Below are positions 18,601 through 25,652 of a stretch of 64,000 bases of DNA, one piece after another. The stretch lies in contig NZ_JBIAOU010000019.1 of assembly GCF_042879035.1 (NCBI RefSeq), positions 26,289 through 90,288 of the forward strand, in the 5' to 3' direction. The DNA comes from Rhodococcus_G sp042879035 (GTDB taxonomy: Bacteria; Actinomycetota; Actinomycetes; Mycobacteriales; Mycobacteriaceae). The notes beneath the pieces were generated by a model, which made no database searches, had not been told where the DNA came from, and saw nothing but the letters and a program-made list of their open reading frames with translations. Both the position numbers and the translations under genes were made by a program. Every line of letters begins with the position of its first letter. Positions within the stretch are counted from its first letter, which is position 1.

Positions 18601-21600
18601 CACCCACTTCTTCACCGCCGGCGGCAACTCGCTGTCCGCCACCCAGGCCGTCGCGCGGCTGCGCCGCGACCTCGGGCGGGCCGTGCCGCTGCGCGCCCTG
18701 TTCGCGCACCCGACGGTCGCGGAACTGGCCGCCGCCGTCGACGCCGCCGACCTGGCGCCCGCGCGTCCCGCCGTGCGGAAGCTGCCGCGGCCCGACCGGA
18801 TCCCGCTGTCCCGCAGCCAACTTGCGATGTGGGTGATCAACCGCCGCGACCCGGCGTCCGCCGCCTACAACCTGCCGTCCGCGATCCGCCTCGACGGCGA
18901 CCTCGACGTCGCCGCGCTCGCCGCCGCCCTCGGCGACGTCGTGGCCCGGCACGAGGTGCTGCGCACCGTCTACCCGGCGGGGGAGCAGCCGCACCAGGTG
19001 ATCCTGCCGCCGCGGCCCGTCGACCTGACGCCCCTCGACGTCGACGACCACGGGCTCGACGCCGCCGTCCGCGAGGTCGCGCTCGCCGGATTCGACCTCA
19101 CCACCGAACCCGGGCTGCGGGTGCGGCTGCTGCGCCGCGGGCCGCGCCGTCACGTCCTCGTCGTCGCGATGCACCACATCGCCGCCGACGGCTGGTCGCT
19201 GGGCCCGCTCGTCGGCGACCTCCTCACCGCGTACGCCGCCCGCCGCGCCGGCACCGCACCCGGCTGGGCGCCGCTGCCGCTGCAGTACGCCGACTACGCG
19301 GTGTGGGAGCAGTCCCTGGCCGCGGACGAGCGGGGCGCCGAGTACTGGAGTCGGGCACTGGCCGGCGACGTCACCGCCACCCCGCTGCCCACCGACCGGC
19401 CCCGACACGGCGGCGAATCGGCTTCGGGGACGGTCGAGTTCGCGATCGGGCCCGAGACGCACCGCGCCGCGCAGGCGCTGGCCGACGAGCACGGCGCGAC
19501 CGCGTTCCTGGTGCTGCACGCCGCGCTCGCGGTGCTGCTGGCCCGGCTCGGCGGCCACGACGACGTCCTCGTCGCCACCGCCGTCGCGGGCCGCGGCGAC
19601 CACGCGCTCGACGCGCTCGTCGGCATGTTCGTCGGCACCGTCGTCCTGCGCGCCGACGCCGCACCGGACCGGACGTTCGCCGACCTGCTCGCGGACGTCC
19701 GTGAGCGCGACCTCGCCGCGTTCGAGCACGCCGACGTCCCGTTCGACACCGTCGCGCGCTCGCTCGGCGGCGCCACACCGCAGGTCGCGCTGGCCGTGCA
19801 CCCCTTCCCCGAGCCGAACCTCGCCGTCGACGGGCTCACCGTCACCGCCGACGAGATCGACCCCGGCGCAGCCAAGTTCGACGTCCTGTTCGGGTTCGTC
19901 GAACGGGGCGACCGGTTCGACGCGTCCGTGCGGTACGCCACCGACCTGTTCGACGAGGCCACCGCCGTCGCGTTCGGCGACCTGTTCACGCGGATCCTCG
20001 ACGCCGTCACCACCGACCCGAGCCTGCCGGTCGGGGCCGTCGCGCTGCCGCCGGCGCCCGCCCTCACCGGCGCCGCGCCCGCCGCCGAACGCACCCTCGC
20101 CGAGCTGCTCGCCGCCACCGTCGCCGCCCACCCCGACCGCGACGCCGTCACCGACGGCGAAACCACCCTCACCTACCGCCAGCTCGACGAACGCGCCGGG
20201 CAGCGCGCCGCCGCCCTCGCCGCGGACGGCGCCGGCCCGGGCGTCACCATCGCCCTCACCGAGCCCCGCTCCCTCGACTTCGTCGTGCAGTGGTGGGCCG
20301 TCGTCAAGACCGGCGCCGCCGTGATGCCCTCCGGGCCCGTGCGCGAGTTCGGTAGCCAGGACCACCGAACTCGCGCACAGGTGCGAAGCGCCTCGGTGGC
20401 GTACGTGATTCACACCTCCGGGTCCACGGGCACCCCGAAGTGCGTCGCCGTCACGCACCGGGGGCTCGCGCCGCTTGCCGCGGAGGCGGCGACCCGGTAC
20501 CGCGTCGGCCCCGACGACCGGGTGCTGCACGGCTACAACCCCGCCTTCGACGCCGCCGTCCTCGAATTCCTGCTCGCCTTCACCACCGGCGCCTGCCTGG
20601 TCGTCGCGCCCGCCGACGTCGTCGGCGGACCGCCGCTGCAGCGGCTGCTCGCGGACCAGCGCGTCACCCACTACCTGTCCACCCCCGCGGTGCTCGCCAC
20701 CCTCGACCCCGCCGGCCTCGACGACCTGCGCGTCGTCGCCGTCGGCGGCGACACCCTCGCCCCGCACCTCGCGCGCGAGTGGAGCGCGACCCGCCTGATG
20801 CTCAACGCGTACGGCCCGACGGAGACCACCGTCGTCGCGACACTCGCCGAGGTCGGGGAGGACGTCACGATCGGCACCCCGATCCCCGGCGTCACCGCGT
20901 ACGTCCTCGACGCGCGGCTGCGGCCCGTCCCCGCCGGCGCGGTCGGCGAGCTGTACGTCGGCGGCGCGGCCCTCGCGCAGGGATACGTCGACGCGCCGGG
21001 TGAGACCGCCGCCCGCTTCGTCGCCGCCCCGGGAGGGGAGCGGCTCTACCGGACCGGCGATCTGGTGCACCGACGCACCGACGGACGGCTGTCGTACCTC
21101 GGTCGCAGCGACCGGCAGGTCAAGATCCGCGGCGTCCGCATCGAGCCCGGCGAGGTGGAGGCCGCGCTGCTCGCGGTGCCCGGCGTCGACGGCGCCGCCG
21201 TCGTCGAATGGCGCGGTGACCTCGCCGCGTTCGTCACCGGCGCCACCGACCCCGATACCGTCCGGGACGCGCTGACCCGGCGCCTGCCCGCGCACCTGGT
21301 GCCCCCGCGGATCGTCCACCGCGACGCCCTGCCCGCCACCGCCAACGGCAAACTCGACGTCGCCGCTCTCCGCGCCGACCTCGACTCCGACTCCGCGACA
21401 ACATATCTCGCGCCGCGCACCGCGACCGAGGAACTGGTCGCGGGCCTCTTCGCCGACGTCCTCGGCGTCGACGTGGTGGGTGCGGGGAACGGGTTCGTCG
21501 ACCTCGGCGGCAACTCGCTGTCCGCGACGGCCGTCGTCGCGCGGCTCACCGACCTGTTCGGGGTGGACGTCACCGCCCGGGTGCTGTTCGAGCACCCCAC

Positions 21601-24600
21601 CGTCGCCGACCTGGCCCGCTGGCTCGACCACCCGCCGACCGCGACGCCGCGGCCGGCGCTGGTGCCCCGGCAGCCGGGTGCGCGGGTGCCGCTCGCGCCG
21701 CCGCAACGGCGGATGTGGCTGCTCACCCGCATCGCCCCCGACTCGGTGGTCCACCACATGCCCGTCGTGCGCAGCCTCGGCGCGGACGTCGACGCGGACG
21801 CCGTCCTCGCCGCCATCCGCGATGTGGCGCAGCGGCATTCGGTGCTGCGGACCGTGTTCCCCGTCGACGCCGACGGACCCCGCCAGGAGATCGTCGGCGC
21901 CGACCTGGTGCCGGTGACCGCGGGCCGCTCCGCCAATCCCGACGTCGACGCGTGGGTGCGACGCCCGTTCGACCTCACCGCCGAGCCACCGCTGCGGGCC
22001 CGGCTGTGGACGCGCCCCGACGGCACCCACCTGCTGGCCGTCGTCGTCCACCACATCGCGTTCGACGGGGCGTCGCTCGCGCCGCTGCTCGTCGACGCCG
22101 AGACGGCGTACCGGGCGCGGGTGAACGGTGCCGCGCCGCACTGGGATCCGCTGCCCGTCGACTACGCGGACTACAGCCTCTGGCTGCACGAGAGTCTCGG
22201 CAGTCGCGCCCACACCCAGCTCGAACACTGGGCGCGGGTGCTGGGCGGAATCACCGGTCCGCTGCCGCTGCCCGTCGACCGGCCGCGCCCCGCCCGCCCG
22301 AGCGGCGACGGCGCCCTCGTGAGGTGGAGCGTCGACACCGAACGGACCGGGCGGCTGCACGCCGTGGCCCGCGCCCACGGCGTCACCCCGTTCATGGTGC
22401 TGCACGCCGCGCTCGCGGTGCTGCTGGCCCGGCTCGGCGGCCAGCCCGACATCGTGATCGGCACCGCGGTCCACGGCCGGCCGCTGCCCGCGCTCGACCG
22501 GCTCGTCGGCATGTTCGTCGGCACCGTCGCTCTGCGCACCGAAGTCGGTGAGCAGCAGCCGTTCTCGGGACTGCTCGACGAGGTGCGCGGCGTCGTCCTC
22601 GACGCCCTCGCCCACGCCGACGTCCCGTTCGACGACGTCGTCGCGCGCGTCGCCCCGCACCGGACCACCGCCCACAACCCCCTGTTCCAGGTGGTGCTCA
22701 CCTACCGGGCGGACACTCCCGAGCTGCCGGGGGCGGACCCGCGATCCGACGATCCCGCCGTCGAATTCGACCTCGTCTGGGACGTCACCGACACCGGGCA
22801 GGGCCTCGACCTGCGGCTCGGCTACGCCACCGACCTGTACGACGCGTCGACCGCGCACACGATGGCCGCGCTGTTCGACCGGATCCTCGACGCGGCCCTG
22901 CACGACCCGTCCCGTGCCGTCGGCGACCTGGTGACGCCGACCGACCTCGCCGGTGTGGTCCGCGAGCCCGTCGGCACCCCGGCGCCGCGGACCCTCGCCG
23001 ACATCCTCCGCGCCCAGGCCCGCGCCACACCGTCCGCGCTCGCCCTGTCCGACGGGCACCGGCAGTGGACCTACGCCGAACTCGACGCCGAATCCGAGCG
23101 GTGGGCGCGGTCCCTGGCGGCGCGCGGTGCCCGCCCCGAGACCGTGGTCGCGATCGCCGTGCCCCGCGGCGCGCTGTGGACGGTGGCAGCGTGGGCCGTC
23201 GCGAAATCCGGCGCCGCCTGGATCGCGCTCGACCCCACCCACCCGCGTGAACGCCTCGACTGGATGATCGCCGACGCCGGCGCCCGGATCGGCCTGACCG
23301 TCCGCGCGCTGGCCGACACCCTCTCCGGCCACGTCGAGTGGCTCGCACTCGACGAAACCGACACCCGCGCAGCCGAACCCGTGCCCGCGCGGATCGACAA
23401 CCCCGCCTACCTGATCTACACCTCCGGAACCACCGGCCGGCCCAAGGGTGTGTCGGTGCCGCATCGCGGTCTGGTCAACCTGCTCGCGTTGCTGCCGCGG
23501 GTGCTCGGCGACCACCCGGCGCCGCGGATCGCGCAGCTCGCCTCTCCGACGTTCGACACCTCGACGTTCGAACTGCTGGCCGCCCACGCGACCGGCGCGA
23601 CGCTGATCGCCGCACCCGAATACTGCTACGCCGGAGACGAACTCGCGCGGTTCCTGGAACTCGAGGAGATCACCCACGTCGCGGTGACGCCCAGCGTCCT
23701 CGCGACCCTCGACGCGGCCGCCCTGAGTCCACGGACGGTGTGGTCGGCGGGCGAGACGCTTCCTCCCGAACTGGCCGAACGATGGTCCGGGCATCGACTG
23801 TTCAACGCCTACGGCCCCACCGAGGCCACCGTCCTCGCGACCGTCGCCGGGCCCCTGACCGGTGGCCCGGTGCGGATCGGTCCAGCTATGAACGGCGTCT
23901 TCGCGCTGGTTCTCGACGGCCGCCTGCGACCGGTGCCCGACGAGGTGGTCGGCGAGCTGTACCTCGGAGGCGCCGGCGTCACCCGCGGCTACCACGGGCG
24001 GCCCGGCCTGACCGCGGGCCGCTACGTCGCCGACCCGTTCCACCCCGGCCGCCGCCTGTACCGGACCGGAGACCTGGTGCGGCGCAAGGGCGACGGACAG
24101 TTCGAGTACCTCGGCCGCAGCGACGCGCAGGTGCAGGTGCGGGGCGTCCGCATCGAACCCGGCGAGGTGGACGCGACCGCGCTGCGCCATCCCGGCGTGC
24201 AGTCCTGCGCCACCGTCGCCCGCACCGCACCCGACGGCACCGCCATGCTCGCCACCTACGTCGTCGGCGACGACGCCCTGACCGGCGAGAGCGTCCGTCA
24301 CCACCTCGCCGCGCGGCTGCCCCGGCACCTGGTGCCGTCCGCGGTCACCGTCCTGCCGCAGCTGCCGCTGCTGCCGTCCGGGAAGATCGACCGCGCCGCG
24401 CTCCCCGAACCGGACCGCAGCGCGGTCGGCGGCGTCACCGTCCCGCAGGGCGACCTCGAGATCGCCGTCGCCGCCGTGTACGGCGACCTGCTGGGCCTCA
24501 CCGACATTCCCGCCGACGTCGGCTTCTTCGACCTCGGCGGCACCTCGATGGGAGCCGCCCGCGCCGCGGCCACACTGCGCACCCGCCTGAACCGGCACGT

Positions 24601-25531
24601 CGCCGTCGAGTGGGTGTTCACCGACCCGACCGTGCACCGGCTCGCCGCCCGCATCGCCGACACCGCGCCGCCCGCCGAATCACGAGTGCTGGACACCGTC
24701 GTCCCGCTCGGTGGCGGCGGGGACGGCGCGCCACTGTTCTGCGTGCACCCCGTCAGCGGTCTCTCCTGGGGCTACGCGCCGCTCGCCGACCACCTCGGCG
24801 GCCGGCCGCTGTACGGGCTGCAGGCGACCGGCGGCGGCGACCCGTCCGACACCCTCGCCGAGACCGCGGCCCGCTACATCGCCGCACTCAGGCGGGTGGC
24901 ACCCGAGGGGCCGTACCACCTGCTGGGCTGGTCCGTCGGCGGCACCATCGCCCACGAGATGGCCGTGCAGCTGCAGGAAGCGGGCCACCGCGTCGCCACG
25001 CTCGCCCTCCTCGACACCCTGCTGCCGCAGCACCAGCCCGACGACCCGGGCCACCCCGACCTCGGCGCCTTCCTCGGCGAGCTCGGTGTCGGCGAACTGG
25101 GTGTCGGTGAACTCGGTGTCGGGGAGCTCGGTGTCGGGGAGCTCGGGATGCTCGGTGGCGCCACCGCACCCTCGGGTGGCACCGCCGTCGCCGTCGAGGT
25201 GACGCCCGAGCAGGCCGCGTCCGCACTGCGTGACGCGCACCCGCAGCTGCGGTTCGTCACCGCCGACCGCGTGCGGGACATCCTCGACCTCACCGACCGC
25301 CACCAGCGGTTCGCCCGCCAGAGACCGCGACGCTTCGACGGCGACGTCGACCTGTTCGTCGCCACCCACGACCTCGACCGGCACCCCGACCTACCGGACG
25401 CCTGGCGCCCGCACGTCGGTGGCCGCGTCCACACGCATCCGGTGGACACCACGCATTCCGCGATGGGGAAACCGGAGCACCTCGCAGTCGTCGCCACACT
25501 CCTCCGGGGAAGGGAGGCCCCGTCGGGGTGA
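12677..25531 (+). CDS. Four-module non-ribosomal peptide synthetase, C-A-T x4 plus thioesterase
   Basis: A cytoplasmic assembly line of 4284 residues that should build a peptide of up to four amino acids. GTG at 12677 is chosen because it follows GGGGGGAGG by six bases and leads straight into the first C motif; an earlier TTG-type frame is open to 12506. Order: C1 (HHLVLDG at 133-139), A1 (about 450-925), T1 (Ser972); C2 (HHIAADA at 1155, last Gly to Ala), A2, T2 (Ser1985); C3 (HHIAADG at 2166), A3 (shortened), T3 (Ser2947); C4 (HHIAFDG at 3125), A4, T4 (Ser3957); TE (GWSVGG, Ser4086). No epimerase domain is seen. The A1 pocket reads D-F-W-N-I-G-M-V-H, the known threonine code; A2-A4 codes are unfamiliar. 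A starter C domain suggests N-acylation or transfer from a partner protein. No MbtH gene is nearby. Confidence 0.95.
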   Translation: MGAFPLSRAQQGLWYTQQLNPDVPLNVAQYVEIRGAIDADVMTATCDRVGRELESGCVVLIDRGGEPLQYADRDMVDAMSFLDLRDHPTPVAEAVRWMTEQGSRPLDVLVDRLAAATLIRLADDHHFMFCRMHHLVLDGHAGMVVATRIAEVYTHLLAGTEPPLARALTLRELYDGEARYEGSSRQSTDRAYWAQRVDDLPAPVRLAPGRAPLTAPPRRVGTELDPALADAIADRARDWNSSDVPIVAAAFAAYLARMTGADEVVLSLPMSGRTTAATRRSAGTVSNVVPLRVPVPGRATARELVRHVQLEITGALRHQRYRVEDIRADLGNGTDTASFGPVVNVMNFYSTLMFGDVVGEVHVLTTGPVDDLSVNVYPPVPGLSTRIDFEANPRRYSDCELRGHHARFLGFLAEFVSDSPDLEVGAIDLLSPAERAAAVTGRPGATPTVAAVHDLVAAHVARTPHAVAVTAGDESLTYAELDRRAARLAARLIAAGVGAEDVVAVALPRTADLVVALLAVLRAGGVYLPVDLDYPAQRIDYLFDDAAPAATVCRSADAASLPAGAHLVVAVDALGDVTPAEPVTVHPGQGGYLIHTSGSTGQPKGVLVSHANLLTLLANTDFGFGPDDVWTMFHSPSFDFSVWEIWGALTTGGRVVLVDRDVARSPHEFTDLLVREQVTVLNQTPSAFAQLAEGGEADLAVRLLIFGGEALDPTPLWPWLSRHPQVRAVNMFGITETTVHVTARDLDPSEGDGLIGEPLPGLRVYVLDRSLRPVPPGSTGEMYVAGPQVTRGYLRRPGLTAGRFVADPFAAGSVMYRTGDLARRNGDSRLDHVGRSDDQVEVRGHRIEPGEIRAALVRHEDVRQAAVTARDTATGPQLVAYAVTDAASAELMRHLRGLLPAHLLPAAVVPVAALPLTAHGKLDVRALPAPHVADVDHRAHGPVEESVAEAFSDLLGIDAGAGHSFFDLGGNSLLATRLAARVAALFDIDITVRDVFEAPTVAALAARVVDRVGGGRTRPPLRATGTDGRIPLSPAQERMWILAQLDPDAGHYNIPLVARLVGCLDVPALAAALTDVAERHRILRTRYPSDADGPHQVIDAAAPLHLTPVDVTEAALTDRLRAVATSGFDLAAAPPVRIELYRTGIRCHVLALVVHHIAADAWSLTPLLHDLTTAYRARVDGDAPDWTPLPVQYSDYARWQRALPDGAALQYWCDTLAGLPDQVTLPADRPRPAVPSGRGAAITVDVDERLRAAVTDLARTSRATTFMVLHATLAALLARYSGSRDIPIGTAVAGRDDPQLDDVVGMFVGTLVLRVDVDPDATFADLLAHVAARDVASYTHGDIAFETLVERLNPTRSPSHHPLYQVALSMQRHHPDTVELPGLTVTSVPPVTESAKFDLQVTALDTGGPLRLEFGYDTDLFDHDTIARFAERFVTLLGAVTADPDTVPGAVDLRGPDEAAPPVDAPAPVTLRDMLTRGARLVPDAVAVREPGGRELTYRQLDDRSDALARVLAARGARPGTTVAWAVPRSADSVVALWAIAKTGAAPVLLDPDQPAARLTEMLDVAGATLGIAADASGPVPGPTWVAVGDTGIGAPACTQPHPDEAAYVVFTSGTTGTPKGVVVTHRGLAGLDADLTARTAARPGDRMLHRGAPGFDMALVEILVAGASGATLVVATDTAFAGPELADLLRVERITHAAFTPTALATLGDADLPDLRVLMMGGERLGDELVRHWAPGRRLLNGYGPAETTIYAASSDALTAGEPVTVGGPIPGVRAVVLDDRLRPVPIGIPGELYLGGAALARGYAGAPASTAGRFVAATDGQRLYRTGDRVRWRAAGTLEVLGRTDSQIKVRGVRIEPGEVDAAVARVADVDLSVTVVRTAPTGDPMLVSYVLPRGPVDPHAVRRAVAAVLPSYLVPAAVVVLDAAPPTAHGKLDLRALPEPDLAAAPDAPLTDTEHAVAAVYTDLLGVPAGRDTHFFTAGGNSLSATQAVARLRRDLGRAVPLRALFAHPTVAELAAAVDAADLAPARPAVRKLPRPDRIPLSRSQLAMWVINRRDPASAAYNLPSAIRLDGDLDVAALAAALGDVVARHEVLRTVYPAGEQPHQVILPPRPVDLTPLDVDDHGLDAAVREVALAGFDLTTEPGLRVRLLRRGPRRHVLVVAMHHIAADGWSLGPLVGDLLTAYAARRAGTAPGWAPLPLQYADYAVWEQSLAADERGAEYWSRALAGDVTATPLPTDRPRHGGESASGTVEFAIGPETHRAAQALADEHGATAFLVLHAALAVLLARLGGHDDVLVATAVAGRGDHALDALVGMFVGTVVLRADAAPDRTFADLLADVRERDLAAFEHADVPFDTVARSLGGATPQVALAVHPFPEPNLAVDGLTVTADEIDPGAAKFDVLFGFVERGDRFDASVRYATDLFDEATAVAFGDLFTRILDAVTTDPSLPVGAVALPPAPALTGAAPAAERTLAELLAATVAAHPDRDAVTDGETTLTYRQLDERAGQRAAALAADGAGPGVTIALTEPRSLDFVVQWWAVVKTGAAVMPSGPVREFGSQDHRTRAQVRSASVAYVIHTSGSTGTPKCVAVTHRGLAPLAAEAATRYRVGPDDRVLHGYNPAFDAAVLEFLLAFTTGACLVVAPADVVGGPPLQRLLADQRVTHYLSTPAVLATLDPAGLDDLRVVAVGGDTLAPHLAREWSATRLMLNAYGPTETTVVATLAEVGEDVTIGTPIPGVTAYVLDARLRPVPAGAVGELYVGGAALAQGYVDAPGETAARFVAAPGGERLYRTGDLVHRRTDGRLSYLGRSDRQVKIRGVRIEPGEVEAALLAVPGVDGAAVVEWRGDLAAFVTGATDPDTVRDALTRRLPAHLVPPRIVHRDALPATANGKLDVAALRADLDSDSATTYLAPRTATEELVAGLFADVLGVDVVGAGNGFVDLGGNSLSATAVVARLTDLFGVDVTARVLFEHPTVADLARWLDHPPTATPRPALVPRQPGARVPLAPPQRRMWLLTRIAPDSVVHHMPVVRSLGADVDADAVLAAIRDVAQRHSVLRTVFPVDADGPRQEIVGADLVPVTAGRSANPDVDAWVRRPFDLTAEPPLRARLWTRPDGTHLLAVVVHHIAFDGASLAPLLVDAETAYRARVNGAAPHWDPLPVDYADYSLWLHESLGSRAHTQLEHWARVLGGITGPLPLPVDRPRPARPSGDGALVRWSVDTERTGRLHAVARAHGVTPFMVLHAALAVLLARLGGQPDIVIGTAVHGRPLPALDRLVGMFVGTVALRTEVGEQQPFSGLLDEVRGVVLDALAHADVPFDDVVARVAPHRTTAHNPLFQVVLTYRADTPELPGADPRSDDPAVEFDLVWDVTDTGQGLDLRLGYATDLYDASTAHTMAALFDRILDAALHDPSRAVGDLVTPTDLAGVVREPVGTPAPRTLADILRAQARATPSALALSDGHRQWTYAELDAESERWARSLAARGARPETVVAIAVPRGALWTVAAWAVAKSGAAWIALDPTHPRERLDWMIADAGARIGLTVRALADTLSGHVEWLALDETDTRAAEPVPARIDNPAYLIYTSGTTGRPKGVSVPHRGLVNLLALLPRVLGDHPAPRIAQLASPTFDTSTFELLAAHATGATLIAAPEYCYAGDELARFLELEEITHVAVTPSVLATLDAAALSPRTVWSAGETLPPELAERWSGHRLFNAYGPTEATVLATVAGPLTGGPVRIGPAMNGVFALVLDGRLRPVPDEVVGELYLGGAGVTRGYHGRPGLTAGRYVADPFHPGRRLYRTGDLVRRKGDGQFEYLGRSDAQVQVRGVRIEPGEVDATALRHPGVQSCATVARTAPDGTAMLATYVVGDDALTGESVRHHLAARLPRHLVPSAVTVLPQLPLLPSGKIDRAALPEPDRSAVGGVTVPQGDLEIAVAAVYGDLLGLTDIPADVGFFDLGGTSMGAARAAATLRTRLNRHVAVEWVFTDPTVHRLAARIADTAPPAESRVLDTVVPLGGGGDGAPLFCVHPVSGLSWGYAPLADHLGGRPLYGLQATGGGDPSDTLAETAARYIAALRRVAPEGPYHLLGWSVGGTIAHEMAVQLQEAGHRVATLALLDTLLPQHQPDDPGHPDLGAFLGELGVGELGVGELGVGELGVGELGMLGGATAPSGGTAVAVEVTPEQAASALRDAHPQLRFVTADRVRDILDLTDRHQRFARQRPRRFDGDVDLFVATHDLDRHPDLPDAWRPHVGGRVHTHPVDTTHSAMGKPEHLAVVATLLRGREAPSG
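20339..20378. repeat. Perfect 15-bp inverted repeat inside NRPS adenylation domain 3
   Basis: GTGCGCGAGTTCGGT (20339-20353) and its exact complement (20364-20378) flank a 10-base loop. It lies where the A2-to-A3 linker of the third adenylation domain should be. Similar hairpins in this window lie between genes, so a coding position is exceptional. The reading frame runs through it. Confidence 0.9.
25076..25150 (+). repeat. Five 15-bp tandem units (GELGV) in the NRPS thioesterase
   Basis: Five successive 15-base units at 25076, 25091, 25106, 25121 and 25136 encode Gly-Glu-Leu-Gly-Val, the last ending in Met. They fall in the lid region after the catalytic-serine strand of the thioesterase and keep frame. 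Synonymous differences between units show the array is not brand new. Confidence 0.9.
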
Positions 25532-25537
25532 AGGCGA

Positions 25538-25568
25538 TTGTCCGGGCAGACGCACAGCTAACTAAGAT
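25538..25568 (+). promoter_or_regulatory. Possible promoter of the wzc-like gene
   Basis: TTGTCC at 25538 and TAAGAT at 25563 are separated by 19 bases, slightly long for a housekeeping promoter. They lie between the NRPS stop and the kinase start and would give a leader of about 80 bases. Confidence 0.35.
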
Positions 25569-25652
25569 GTGGCGGTCTGTTCGGGTTTCTTGGGCAACAA
25601 GTTCTGGGGGCACCGACCTACTGCGTGCCGATGGTCGATGGGAGACTCGATA

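Noticed and set aside
15793..19704. Long open frame on the plus strand in a second frame of the NRPS
   Set aside because: Arg/Pro/Ala-rich shadow translation with no motifs; lies wholly within the NRPS.
14669..24637. A 3322-codon open frame on the minus strand antisense to the NRPS
   Set aside because: Very high GC with G/C third positions removes stops from the opposite frame. The translation is low-complexity Gly/Arg/Val-rich without any family motif, while the plus strand carries all NRPS motifs.
24000..25531. Terminal reductase domain at the end of the NRPS
   Set aside because: GWSVGG and a C-terminal His in DTTHSAM identify an alpha/beta-hydrolase thioesterase; no NAD(P)-binding motif is present.
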